From Nitrospirillum amazonense (lineage in GTDB: Bacteria > Pseudomonadota > Alphaproteobacteria > Azospirillales > Azospirillaceae), in the NCBI RefSeq assembly GCF_007828035.1, contig NZ_VITV01000009.1, positions 186,001 to 250,000 of the forward strand: a stretch of 64,000 bases of DNA, given 5' to 3'. This document shows, one piece after another, positions 1 through 8,849 of this stretch. Each line of letters begins with the position of its first letter. Within the stretch, counting starts at the first letter, position 1. The translations under genes and the position numbers were made by a program. The notes beneath the pieces are model-generated. The model did not search any database. It had not been told where the DNA came from and worked only from the letters and a program-made list of their open reading frames with translations.

Positions 1-768
1 CCGCTGCAGCAGCTGGGCGTGGATCTTGGCCGCGCGGCGCGGCACGTCCAGCCCGCCGGGCAGGATGCCGGTCTCGCGCATGCCACGGTCGATGCAGGCG
101 TCCATGGTGCCCAGGATGCGGTCCAGGCCCTGGTCGATTTCCGCGTCCGTGCGGCCGGCGCGCTCATTCTCGCGCATCAGTTCGGCGATGGTCAGGCCGG
201 CCTTGGCCGCCATGTCCAGCAACTCGTCGGCGTTGGCGAAATCATAGGGCACGGCCGGGCCCGGGTTGGCGGGGGCGTTGGCCCGCGCCTCATCCTCATC
301 CAGCACGAAGCCGCCGCCGACGGAGTAGTAGGTCCCGCGTGTCAGCTCCGCGCCCGCCGCGTCGAAGGCCACGAAGGTGATGGCGTTGGGGTGGAAGGGC
401 AGCTGGCTGCCGCCTTCCCAGCGGATGTCGCGGTCGGCGTCGAAGTTGATCTCGTGGCCATCAATGCCATTCAGCGGCAGGCGCCGGCTGGTCAGGACGC
501 GGGCGACCAGGGCGGCGCAGGCGTCGGGATCGGCATCCGCCGGCATCTGGCCAGTCAGGCCGATGATGGCGGCGGTGTCGGTGGCGTGGCCCCGGCCGGT
601 CAGCGCCAAGGAACCGTAGAGCTGCACTTCCACCCGCGCCACAGCGGCCAGGCGCCCACCCTGGGCCACGCGCCGGACAAAGCGGCAGGCGGCCGTCATG
701 GGCCCCATGGTGTGGGAGCTGGAAGGGCCGACGCCCACCTTGAACAGTTCGAAGACGCTGATGCTCAT
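1..768 (-). CDS. sdaA: L-serine dehydratase (L-serine ammonia-lyase), 3' end outside window
   Basis: Deaminates L-serine to pyruvate and ammonia in the cytoplasm with a [4Fe-4S] cluster. The 256 visible residues begin MSISVFELFKVGVGPSSSHT, the family's N-terminal signature (GPSSSHTMGP at residues 14-23), and run without a stop to the window edge. The last visible segment, around residues 233-253, reads GILPGGL...RRAAKIHAQL, which opens the alpha domain of single-chain bacterial enzymes of about 460 residues. The cysteines that bind the cluster lie in the missing C-terminal half, so activity cannot be judged. The ATG start is set by the conserved N-terminus. It is divergent in orientation from nothing close; a TonB receptor gene ends 251 bp upstream on the same strand after a terminator-like hairpin. 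Confidence 0.93.
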   Translation of the reverse strand, partial: MSISVFELFKVGVGPSSSHTMGPMTAACRFVRRVAQGGRLAAVARVEVQLYGSLALTGRGHATDTAAIIGLTGQMPADADPDACAALVARVLTSRRLPLNGIDGHEINFDADRDIRWEGGSQLPFHPNAITFVAFDAAGAELTRGTYYSVGGGFVLDEDEARANAPANPGPAVPYDFANADELLDMAAKAGLTIAELMRENERAGRTDAEIDQGLDRILGTMDACIDRGMRETGILPGGLDVPRRAAKIHAQLLQR

Positions 769-921
769 GCCCGTAACCCTATTCCCGCGCGGGCCCGTCC
801 CGCCGGCAACCCTGCGCGGGCATCCACGGGCGCTCAACCGCCAGGCGCCTTGATACAAGGTTCGCGGGATGCCCGCCACAGGCATCGCCACATCATATTA
901 TTTGATATTGCTTAAAATGAA

Positions 922-955
922 GCGGGCCCGGAAAGGTCATGCTTCCCGGGCCCGC
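922..955 (-). terminator. Hairpin terminator of the TonB receptor gene
   Basis: A perfect 10-bp stem (GCGGGCCCGG at 922-931 with CCGGGCCCGC at 946-955) closes a 14-nt loop just past the stop of the minus-strand receptor gene that ends at 1020. Read on the minus strand it is followed by TTCATTTTAAG, a weak U-rich run. It separates the receptor transcript from sdaA. Confidence 0.6.
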
Positions 956-1019
956 CGTCAGGGGTAAGGCTGTCGTCTCCGACCAACCAAGGTGTTCCAG
1001 AGGCGTCGCGGACCCCGGA

Positions 1020-3194
1020 TCAGAACGTCTTGGTCACGCCGAAGTAAAAGCCGCGGCGCGGGCCATATTGCGGGGCGCCCACACCGACCCCCGTTCCGTC
1101 ACGGATCTCATACTTCTCATCGAACAGGTTGATGACGTCGAAGCGCACGTCCATCAGGCCCACGGTCGGCAGGTCCAGGGTCTGGACCACGCCCAGGTTG
1201 ACCTGGACGTACCCCGGCAGGGCGGCGCCATTGGGCGTGGCACCGTCGGAGCGCAGGCCCGAGCCGTAGATCAGGTCGGTGGTCAGCAGCGTCCTGTCGA
1301 TGCGGTAGCTGGCGCCGGCTGAGGCAGTGAAGCGCTGGTCGTGGTCCACCGGGATGAAGTGGTTGGAGATGTAGTCCAGGTCATCCTGGCTGAAACTGAA
1401 CTGGCTGGAGACGATCTTCTTGCCCTCCGCCTTCGACACCGCGAAGTTGGCGTAGGATTGGAAGTTGTCCACCGCGTAGGTCAGCGACAGCTCAATGCCC
1501 TTCTGCGTGCCTTCGTCATAGTTGAAGGGCGTCAGGATGATGGGCGCGCCGAACTGGCCCTCATCCAGCATGTTCTTGGACTTCTTGTAATAACCGTCCA
1601 GGCCCACGGTCAGGGCGTCGGTCAGCTTCTGTTCGATGCCGACGTCGAAATAATTGGCGCGTTCGGCCTTGGGCGCGTCGTTGATGCTGCTGGCGGCGGC
1701 GGCGCTGGTGCCGGCGTACTTGGCGACGGCCGTGTTGGACACCAGCTCGAACGGCGGCGGGGTGAAGTAACGGGAATAGCCGGCGTGCACCGTCGTGCCC
1801 GGCGTCGCCTGCCACACCAGGTTCACGCGCGGGCTGAACTGGCTTTCGCTGTCGAACTGCTGGAAGCTGTCGAAGCGGCCGCCGAAGTTCAGGGTCCAAT
1901 CCGGCGCGAACTTCCATTCGTCCTGCAGGTAAACGCTTTCGCTGTACCCGGTCTTGCCGAAGGTGTCGCGCACCGTGGTCGGGCTGCCGCCGATCTGGTT
2001 GCCGGCGTCGTCCACCGGAAACACCTGGGAATTGGTGATGCCGGAGGAGCGTTCGACCTGCAGCAGCAGGCCGGCGCGCAAGGTGTGCTGGTCGTTGACC
2101 ACCCAGCTGCCGTCCGTCTGCCAGCCGCCGGCGATGGAGCGGCGGTAGGCTTCCTGCGAAATGCCGTTGTACAGCAGGTCGGGCACCGGGTCGGGCTTGA
2201 ACCACAGGCTGGAATAGCGGCCGTAGACGGACGACTGGATGGTCACCGCGTCCAGCGCCTTGAGGTATGTCGCGGCGGCGTAGTGGGTGATTTCCCGCTG
2301 GTCCTCGTCGATCCTGTCGCTGGGATAGTCGGTCTGGCCATTGAAATTATAGCCCAGGCTGGGCGACTGGCCGGAGCGGGTGGGGATTTGGAACTGCCCG
2401 CGCTCCGTCCCCGCCATCAGGCTGACCTGGGTGTCGGGGTCCAGGATATCCTGCAGGAAGACGAAGCCGCGGCCGTTTTCCGTCCGGTCGTGGTTGGGCT
2501 TGCCGCTGCCATCGGGGCTCTCGATGCCCACGCCGCTGGTCTTGAAGTCGCCCGAGGCGAAGTAGTTCAGGTTGCCGGAGGAACCGGAAATGTCGAAGCT
2601 GGTCTGCAGCGTGTCGTAGCTGCCGCCGTAGACGCTGATGTCGCCACCGTTGTCGAAGGCGCCGGACTTGGTCTGGATGTCGATGATACCGGCGGTGCGC
2701 AGGCCGTATTGCGCCGGCAGGGCACCGGTCACCAGGCTGACGCTGTGGGCGAAACGGGGGCTGAGCGTCTGGCCGAAGCCGCTGATGCCTTCCGGCAGGA
2801 TGACGCCGTTGATGCGATATTGGACGTTGGCGTGCTCACCCCGGATGTGCAGCTGGCCGAAGCTGTCCTGCGCCACGCCCGGCGCCTGCAGGATCACCTG
2901 GTTCAGGCCATTGTTCACGCCGCCGGGCTGCGCCTCCAGCGCACTTTCGTCCAGCTTGTAAGTGGAGGCGCCCAGGTCGGGCTGGATGCTGTTGCGCGCG
3001 TCCAGCAGACGCTTGGCGGTGATGACGATCTCCGGCACCGGGCCGCTGGCGGAACTGTTGCCCAGCTGGCCGCTGGCGCCGGCCGGTTCCGCCGCCGCGT
3101 CACCCGCTGGATTGTCCGCCGCCTGGGCCACCGTGCTGACCGACCCCAACAGAATGGCGCCCATCACGCCGGCGCGCCCCACCTTGAAAGCCAT
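1020..3194 (-). CDS. TonB-dependent outer-membrane receptor, probably zinc-regulated
   Basis: Energised outer-membrane transporter of 724 residues. Residues 1-25 are a signal peptide ending AQA. A TonB-box-like EIVITAKR lies near residue 55, the plug domain runs to about residue 175 (IRGE...YRINGV...QYGLRTAGIIDI), and a beta barrel ends in the terminal Phe typical of outer-membrane proteins (FGVTKTF). The start fits the signal peptide; the upstream purine run AGGTGGGAAGG (minus strand, about 3198-3208) is a good ribosome site. A perfect palindrome of the Zur type lies about 170 bp upstream of the start codon, so a zinc-chelate or zincophore substrate is a reasonable inference, but no His-rich loop is visible in the barrel. 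The ligand is otherwise unknown. A hairpin follows the stop. Confidence 0.9.
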   Translation of the reverse strand: MAFKVGRAGVMGAILLGSVSTVAQAADNPAGDAAAEPAGASGQLGNSSASGPVPEIVITAKRLLDARNSIQPDLGASTYKLDESALEAQPGGVNNGLNQVILQAPGVAQDSFGQLHIRGEHANVQYRINGVILPEGISGFGQTLSPRFAHSVSLVTGALPAQYGLRTAGIIDIQTKSGAFDNGGDISVYGGSYDTLQTSFDISGSSGNLNYFASGDFKTSGVGIESPDGSGKPNHDRTENGRGFVFLQDILDPDTQVSLMAGTERGQFQIPTRSGQSPSLGYNFNGQTDYPSDRIDEDQREITHYAAATYLKALDAVTIQSSVYGRYSSLWFKPDPVPDLLYNGISQEAYRRSIAGGWQTDGSWVVNDQHTLRAGLLLQVERSSGITNSQVFPVDDAGNQIGGSPTTVRDTFGKTGYSESVYLQDEWKFAPDWTLNFGGRFDSFQQFDSESQFSPRVNLVWQATPGTTVHAGYSRYFTPPPFELVSNTAVAKYAGTSAAAASSINDAPKAERANYFDVGIEQKLTDALTVGLDGYYKKSKNMLDEGQFGAPIILTPFNYDEGTQKGIELSLTYAVDNFQSYANFAVSKAEGKKIVSSQFSFSQDDLDYISNHFIPVDHDQRFTASAGASYRIDRTLLTTDLIYGSGLRSDGATPNGAALPGYVQVNLGVVQTLDLPTVGLMDVRFDVINLFDEKYEIRDGTGVGVGAPQYGPRRGFYFGVTKTF

Positions 3195-3366
3195 ACCTTC
3201 CCACCTTTCGTGAAGGCCGCCCCAGCGCGGGCGGCCCCTGTTCCCTTCATGCCGCCGCCTTGGACCCAGGCCAACCGCCCCCGTTGCCGCACCCAGGGAC
3301 GGGCGCGGCCGGCGAGAGCGGCTGGGTGGGCTGGAGACAGGACCCGAACTGCCAAGTTTTCGTTAT

Positions 3367-3379
3367 GTTATAGTATAAC
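3367..3379. promoter_or_regulatory. Zur-like operator palindrome
   Basis: GTTATAGTATAAC is a perfect 13-bp palindrome centred on 3373. It matches the GTTATA-N-TATAAC core described for Zur boxes in proteobacteria, including alphaproteobacteria. It sits in the 315-bp gap between the kinase gene stop (3510) and the receptor start (3194), on the receptor's promoter side. The match is seen in the sequence; binding by Zur is inference. No zur gene is in the window. Apart from this site I see nothing else definable in 3195-3509. Confidence 0.6.
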
Positions 3380-3509
3380 GTGGTTCGGTTCTAACCCGCC
3401 TCCCCGGGTGCGTCAACGGGAAAGCGCAGGTGCAGCAAAAGACAGAAGGTCGCAGGCGGACAGCCCGGTTGCGGCGTGGCGCCAGGGGCGGGCACGGCCC
3501 CACCGTCCC

Positions 3510-6422
3510 TCAGGACGCCACGGCGTCGGGGACCAGCTCGTACACCCGGCGCCAGTCGCCGGCGCCCACGGCGGCGATGGTGCCGGCCAGCAGGCGGGCC
3601 CGGTCCGCGTCCCCCTCGGCACAGGCGGTGTCCAGCGTGCGGGCCAGGGCCTGCAGGCGGCCCAGCCCGGCGCTGCCGGCGGTGGCGATCAGGTCGTGCG
3701 CCTCACGCTTCAGGCCGCCCACGTCGCCGGCGGCGGCCTGGGTGCCGATGCGGTCCACCCGCGCCAAGCCGTTGGTCACCATCTCCTGCACCAGGACGCG
3801 GAACTGCGGCACCGGCACCAGGGCCGAGAGACGGCCCAGCACGGTGGGGTCGAAGATGGACGCGTCCGGCTGGGGAGCCGTCACGGCAGGCGCGGGCGGC
3901 GGGACCACGGGCGCCTCGACCGGGGGCGTCCTGTCGCGGCCCAGCCAGAAGGCCACGCGCTCCAGCAACTGGCCGTGGTCGAAGGGCTTCACCAGATGGT
4001 CGTCCATACCGGCGGCCAGATGGTCGTCGGCCCGGTCGGACAGGCTGTGCGCGGTAAGGGCGATGACCGGCACCCGCCGGCCGGTGCCGGCCTCCGCCGC
4101 GCGCAGGCGGCGCGTCGCCTCCAGCCCGTTCATCACCGGCATCTGCATGTCCATCAGCACTAGGTCGATGGGGCCGCCGGCGTCGCCCTCTTCGGCCAGG
4201 ATGTCCAGCGCCTCTTGGCCATTATGGGCCAGACGCACGCTGTAGCCGGCGCGGCGCAACAGCAGCAGGGCCACCTGCTGGTTCACCGCGTTGTCCTCCA
4301 CCAGCAGGATGCGGCCGGCGGCGCGCCTGTCCCCGTGTATGCCCCCAGGGACAGAGCCATCGCCGAAGGTGGGGGCGTCAGGGGCCAGGTCCAGCACCGC
4401 GGCCGCGTCCAGCGCCAGCCGGGCGGCCTCCTCGGCGCTGGCCGGCACCAGGGGGATGGTGAACCAGAAACGGCTGCCCGCCCCTTCATGACTATCGACG
4501 CCGATGTGCCCGCCCATCAGCTCCACCAGGTCGCGGCAGATGGCGAGGCCCAGGCCGGTACCGCCATAACGGCGCGAGATGGTCTCATCCGCCTGGACAT
4601 AGCGTTCGAACAGGCGGCCGGCCTGGGCGGGCGATAGCCCCACGCCGGTGTCGGTGACGGAGAAGCACAGCAAGCCTGCCTCCTCACCCACCGCCGGCGC
4701 CACGGTGATGGTGACGCCGCCGCTATCGGTGAAGCGCAGGGCGTTGCTGACCAGGTTCAGCAGGATCTGGCGCAAACGGGCCGGGTCGCCGCGATAGGCG
4801 GGCCGCAGGGCCGGGTCCAGCGCCACCGTCAGCGTCAAGCCCTTCTGCTGGGCACTGGGCAGCATCAGGCGGCGCACCCCGTCCACCAGATCCTCCAGAT
4901 TGAAGGCCAATTCCTCCAACTCCAGCTTGCCCGCCTCGATCTTGGAAACGTCCAGGATGTCGTTGGCGATGGTCAGCAGGGATTGCCCGCTCTGTTGCAG
5001 GGTGCGCACCTGGGGCCTCACCTCGGGCGGCAAGGGGCCGGCCAGCAGCAGCTGGGCGATGCCCAGGATGCCGTTCAAGGGCGTGCGCACCTCGTGGCTC
5101 ATGGCCGCCAGGAAATTGGACTTGGCCTGGTTGGCGGCCTGGGCCACGGCACGGGCACGGTCCCGTTCCTCCGCCAAGGCTGCCAGCGACGCCGCCTGGC
5201 CTTCCAGGCGAATCTGGTCGTCCATCAGGCGGAGGTTGGCGGCGGCCAGCGCCGCCGTGCGGTCTTCCACCCGCTTTTCCAGGGTGGCGTTGGCCTGGGC
5301 CAGTTCACCGGCCTGCGCCCGCACGGTGGCGAAGGCGGTACGCAGGCTGTCGGCCAGGGACACGATCTCACGATCCCCCGCCACGGCAGGCAATGTCGCG
5401 AGCGGATCCTCCTGGTCCCCGGTCTCGGGAATGGGCCGCAGGCGCAGGCGTTCGGCGGCGCGGGTCAGGCGCACGATGGGGGCCGCCAGCTGCCCGGCGG
5501 CGAACCAGCCCAGCAGCAGCGCCAGCAAGGTGATGCCGCTGCCGGCATAGGCGACCAAGCGCCGCAACTCCCGCACCGGGGCCAGGGCCACCGCGGCAGG
5601 CTGGCGCGCCACGATCCACCAGCCCAGGCCCGGATAGTCGCGATAGCCCCTGCTCTGGCTGACACCGACGAGGAAATCGCCCGGCTTGCCGTCCGGCCAG
5701 GTGACGGTGGGCTCACCGCCGGGACCCCGGGCCACCGTCAGTTCCCGGCCCAGGAAGGGCTCCGGCCCCAGCAGCACGGTGCCGCCCTGGGACAGCACCA
5801 GCACCTGCACGCCGGAGCGCTCCGCCGTGGCGCCCAGGACGGACCGCGTCACCTCCACCGCCCAGGACCAGCTGAGATGGGCACCCAGCACACCCTGCAC
5901 CGCGCCCGTCTCATCATGCACGGCAGCGGCGACATCGACGAAGCGCAGGGGGTCGGCCCCTGGCGCCGCCAGCACCTTTTGCAGCAGCTTGGCCTCGTGC
6001 ACGTCGCCGGCATAGGAACCCTGGTCGCGCGCGGCGGCGAACCAGGGGCGCTGGGACACGTCCACCCCCTCCAGCACGCGGTCGGCGGACACCATGACCC
6101 GCCCGCCGGGGTCGGCGAAGCCGATCCAGGCGTAAGAGGGGAAGGTTTGCTTCAGCCGGTCCAGCCAGCGGCGCTGCCGCGCCTCATCCGCACCGACCTT
6201 GAAGACGCTGTTGAGGGAGGCGGCAACCTGCACGTCGCGCCAGCGCTCGAACATGCCCCGGTCCAGCTTGTCGCCCGTCTGGAAGGCGATATCGGCCATC
6301 TGGCGGGCGATATCGGTGCGTACCCGGTCTGCCGCCAAGTCGCCAATGACCATGGCCGCCGCCAGCGTGGCCATGGCGACCAGCACACCGAAGGTCAAGG
6401 CGAGGCGTAGGCGTAGCGACAT
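3510..6422 (-). CDS. Hybrid sensor histidine kinase with receiver and HPt domains
   Basis: Inner-membrane sensor kinase of 970 residues with a complete internal phosphorelay. TM1 is at about 5-27, followed by a periplasmic Cache-type sensor (about 30-275), TM2 at about 288-308, HAMP and coiled coil, HisKA with phospho-His 443 (AAMSHEVRTPLNG), an HATPase domain with N-box near 560 and the DTGVGLS and GGTGLGLA motifs, a receiver domain with Asp758 and Lys812, and a C-terminal HPt segment with His909 (REAHDL). An upstream in-frame ATG at 6623 would add 67 residues without homology-like character; I chose 6422 because TM1 follows at once. No response regulator is adjacent, so the output protein is unknown. 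The neighbouring TonB receptor is on the same strand, 315 bp downstream of the stop. Confidence 0.9.
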   Translation of the reverse strand: MSLRLRLALTFGVLVAMATLAAAMVIGDLAADRVRTDIARQMADIAFQTGDKLDRGMFERWRDVQVAASLNSVFKVGADEARQRRWLDRLKQTFPSYAWIGFADPGGRVMVSADRVLEGVDVSQRPWFAAARDQGSYAGDVHEAKLLQKVLAAPGADPLRFVDVAAAVHDETGAVQGVLGAHLSWSWAVEVTRSVLGATAERSGVQVLVLSQGGTVLLGPEPFLGRELTVARGPGGEPTVTWPDGKPGDFLVGVSQSRGYRDYPGLGWWIVARQPAAVALAPVRELRRLVAYAGSGITLLALLLGWFAAGQLAAPIVRLTRAAERLRLRPIPETGDQEDPLATLPAVAGDREIVSLADSLRTAFATVRAQAGELAQANATLEKRVEDRTAALAAANLRLMDDQIRLEGQAASLAALAEERDRARAVAQAANQAKSNFLAAMSHEVRTPLNGILGIAQLLLAGPLPPEVRPQVRTLQQSGQSLLTIANDILDVSKIEAGKLELEELAFNLEDLVDGVRRLMLPSAQQKGLTLTVALDPALRPAYRGDPARLRQILLNLVSNALRFTDSGGVTITVAPAVGEEAGLLCFSVTDTGVGLSPAQAGRLFERYVQADETISRRYGGTGLGLAICRDLVELMGGHIGVDSHEGAGSRFWFTIPLVPASAEEAARLALDAAAVLDLAPDAPTFGDGSVPGGIHGDRRAAGRILLVEDNAVNQQVALLLLRRAGYSVRLAHNGQEALDILAEEGDAGGPIDLVLMDMQMPVMNGLEATRRLRAAEAGTGRRVPVIALTAHSLSDRADDHLAAGMDDHLVKPFDHGQLLERVAFWLGRDRTPPVEAPVVPPPAPAVTAPQPDASIFDPTVLGRLSALVPVPQFRVLVQEMVTNGLARVDRIGTQAAAGDVGGLKREAHDLIATAGSAGLGRLQALARTLDTACAEGDADRARLLAGTIAAVGAGDWRRVYELVPDAVAS

Positions 6423-6679
6423 CCAACCGGCGCTGAGGTTCGGGCCCGAGGCCGCCACAATAACCCGGCGCGCGATCACGATATATAGATACCGGAGGAG
6501 AGGGCACGGGCGCGCCGCGCGGCGGGCGGCACCGCCCGAGATGACCCTGCGGCGGGATGCGCCCCCGCCGTCCGCGCAGTGGTCAAACGGGCGCGGCCGC
6601 ACTAGGATCGCGCGCGATTCCAACCCCGCGCCCCGGCATCCAGGCCGACAGGGGCGCGCCGCAACCCTTCAGGTGCCCG
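6423..6679. promoter_or_regulatory. Divergent promoter region between kinase gene and purC
   Basis: A 257-bp gap between divergent starts. It contains the AT-rich stretch ACGATATATAGATAC around 6478-6492 in otherwise very GC-rich sequence, a plausible -10 region for the minus-strand kinase. No PUR-box-like palindrome or riboswitch could be recognised. Confidence 0.3.
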
Positions 6680-7651
6680 GTGGACCTCACCCCTTCCGAT
6701 CTCGCCCCCGCCAACGTCCTCGATGACGCGACCATCCCGGAACTGCCCAAGCACTACCGGGGGAAGGTGCGCGACAACTACGACCTGGCGGACGGCCGGC
6801 GCATCATCATCGCGTCCGACCGGCTCAGCGCCTTCGACCGCATCCTGACGGCGGTGCCGCACAAGGGCGCCGTGCTGACCCAGACGGCGCGCTATTGGTT
6901 CGAGGCCACCCGCGACCTGTGCCCCAACCATGTGATCGACTATCCCGATCCCAACGTGGTGGTGGCCAAGCGCCTGGACATCCTGCCGGTCGAGGTGGTG
7001 GTGCGCGACTATCTGGCCGGCACCACCAGCACCTCCATCCTGTCCATGTACAAAAAGGGGGAGCGCACGATGTACGGCGTGACCCTGCCGGACGGCTTGG
7101 CGCCCAACCAGAAGCTGCCCGAAGCCATCATCACCCCCACCAGCAAGGCCTTCGACGGCGGCCATGACGAGCCGCTGACCCCGGCGGAGATCGTGGAGCG
7201 CAAGCTGCTGACCGCCGCCCAGTGGGAAGAGCTGTCGGCCAAGGCGCTGGCCCTGTTCGCCCGCGGTCGCGAGCTGGCGGCCAAGCGCGGCCTGATCCTG
7301 GTGGACACGAAGTATGAGTTCGGCCTGGACCAGGACGGCAACATCATCCTGGCCGACGAGATCCACACGCCGGACAGCAGCCGCTACTGGTTCGCCGAAA
7401 CCTACCCCACCAAATTCGAGGCGGGGGAGCGGCCGGAGAGCTTCGATAAGGACTTCGTGCGCAGCTGGGTGGTGGCGCGCTGCGACCCCTACACCGACGA
7501 CGTGCCGGAGATCCCGGGCGACGTGGTGCTGCAGGCGGCCGCCATCTACATCCAGGCCTATGAAATGATCACGGGCGAGACCTATGTGCCCGCCCGCGAC
7601 CCGGACGGGGTGCTGGCCCGCATCCGCCGCAACCTTTCCCGATACTTCTAA
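6680..7651 (+). CDS. purC: Phosphoribosylaminoimidazole-succinocarboxamide synthase
   Basis: Joins aspartate to CAIR to give SAICAR in de novo purine synthesis, using ATP. The 323-residue product carries the family signatures GKVRDNYD near residue 31, [10 protein letters not shown] near 48, [13 protein letters not shown] near 105, the [13 protein letters not shown] segment near 150, and a C-terminal aspartate-rich DTKYEFGLD...[12 protein letters not shown] region. The reading frame is open further upstream, but homology begins right after a GTG at 6680 preceded by TTCAGG, so this GTG start is preferred over the ATG at 6557. It is 18 bp before purT on the same strand and most likely forms an operon with it. 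Confidence 0.93.
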   Translation: MDLTPSDLAPANVLDDATIPELPKHYRGKVRDNYDLADGRRIIIASDRLSAFDRILTAVPHKGAVLTQTARYWFEATRDLCPNHVIDYPDPNVVVAKRLDILPVEVVVRDYLAGTTSTSILSMYKKGERTMYGVTLPDGLAPNQKLPEAIITPTSKAFDGGHDEPLTPAEIVERKLLTAAQWEELSAKALALFARGRELAAKRGLILVDTKYEFGLDQDGNIILADEIHTPDSSRYWFAETYPTKFEAGERPESFDKDFVRSWVVARCDPYTDDVPEIPGDVVLQAAAIYIQAYEMITGETYVPARDPDGVLARIRRNLSRYF

Positions 7652-7669
7652 GCCGGAACCGCCGCCATC

Positions 7670-8845
7670 ATGACCGCGACCGCCAAAATCCTGCTGCTGG
7701 GCTCGGGCGAGCTGGGCCGGGAGTTCGTCATCTCCGCCAAGCGCTACGGCGCCCATGTCGTGGCCTGCGACGCCTATGCCGGCGCGCCGGCCATGCAGGT
7801 GGCCGACGAGTCCGAGGTGTTCTCCATGCTGGACGGGGAGGCGCTGAAGGCCGCCATCCTGCGCCACAAGCCGGACTATATCGTGCCGGAGGTGGAGGCC
7901 ATCCGCACCGAGGTGCTGCAGGAGATGGAGGCCGCCGGCCACACCGTGGTCCCCAGCGCCCGCGCCACCTACATGACCATGAACCGCGACCGCATCCGTG
8001 AGGTGGCGGCCACGGAACTGGGCCTGCGCACCTCGCGCTACCGCTATGCCGAGAGCCTGGACGAGGTGAAGGCGGGGGCGGCGCACACCGGCCTGCCCTG
8101 CGTGATCAAGCCGGTCATGTCCTCGTCCGGCAAGGGACAGAGCACGGTGCGCACGGCGGACGAGCTGGAGGCCGCGTGGAACTACGCCGTGGCCAACATG
8201 CGCGGCGACCGCCGCAAGGTGATCGTCGAGGAGTTCATCGCCTTCGACTATGAGATCACCCTGCTGACCGTGCGCACGCGGGACGGCGTGGTGTTCTGCG
8301 AGCCTATCGGCCATCGTCAGGAACGTGGCGACTACCAGGAATCATGGCAGCCCGTGCCCATGGACGCCAAGGCCCTGGCCGCCGCCCGCGACATGGCGGA
8401 GAAGGTGGTGGACAACCTGGGCGGCTACGGCCTGTTCGGGGTGGAGTTCTTCGTGGCCGGCGACGACGTGGTGTTCAGCGAGCTGTCGCCCCGCCCGCAC
8501 GACACCGGCATGGTGACGCTGATGTCGCAGAACCTGTCGGAATTCGACCTGCACGCCCGCGCCATCCTGGGCCTGCCCATTCCCCGCATCACCCTGCGCG
8601 GCCCCACCGCCAGCGCCGTCATCCTGGCCAGCCAGGACTCCAGCCACTTCGGCGTGGAAGGGTTGGCCGACGCCCTGGCCCTGGGCACGGCCGAGCATGA
8701 CGTGGAGGTGCGCATCTTCAACAAGCCCACCACCCGGCCCTATCGCCGCATGGGCGTGGCCCTGGCCGAAGGCGCCACGGCCGACGAGGCCCGCGCCCTG
8801 GCCAAGCGGGTGGCCGACACGGTGTGGCTGAGCTACCGCGACTAA
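7670..8845 (+). CDS. purT: Formate-dependent phosphoribosylglycinamide formyltransferase
   Basis: ATP-grasp enzyme of 391 residues that makes formyl-GAR from GAR, formate and ATP, the folate-independent alternative to PurN. The N-terminal GSGELGRE loop (residues 11-18), VPEVEAI near 72, the ATP-grasp loop SSSGKGQS (151-158), the EEFI...YEITLL segment near 195, and the metal/ATP site FGVEFF...[10 protein letters not shown] near 265-290 are all present. Length is that of the family. The start ATG follows purC by 18 bp. The gene is followed after 4 bp by an AraC-type regulator, suggesting translational coupling of all three. PurK is the nearest paralogue, but the SPRPHDTG segment and formyltransferase N-terminus favour PurT. 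Confidence 0.94.
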   Translation: MTATAKILLLGSGELGREFVISAKRYGAHVVACDAYAGAPAMQVADESEVFSMLDGEALKAAILRHKPDYIVPEVEAIRTEVLQEMEAAGHTVVPSARATYMTMNRDRIREVAATELGLRTSRYRYAESLDEVKAGAAHTGLPCVIKPVMSSSGKGQSTVRTADELEAAWNYAVANMRGDRRKVIVEEFIAFDYEITLLTVRTRDGVVFCEPIGHRQERGDYQESWQPVPMDAKALAAARDMAEKVVDNLGGYGLFGVEFFVAGDDVVFSELSPRPHDTGMVTLMSQNLSEFDLHARAILGLPIPRITLRGPTASAVILASQDSSHFGVEGLADALALGTAEHDVEVRIFNKPTTRPYRRMGVALAEGATADEARALAKRVADTVWLSYRD

Positions 8846-8849
8846 GGCC

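Noticed and set aside
19-915. Long plus-strand open frame over the start of the window.
   Set aside because: Its Gly/Ala/His/Gln-rich translation is the shadow of sdaA on the minus strand, whose N-terminus is unmistakable.
1341-4163. 940-codon plus-strand open frame.
   Set aside because: It lies opposite the TonB receptor and the 3' end of the kinase gene and has the composition of an antisense GC-rich frame without any domain.
6602-8314. 570-codon minus-strand open frame across purC and purT.
   Set aside because: Shadow of two clear purine genes; translation is Gly/His/Ala/Val-rich without domains.
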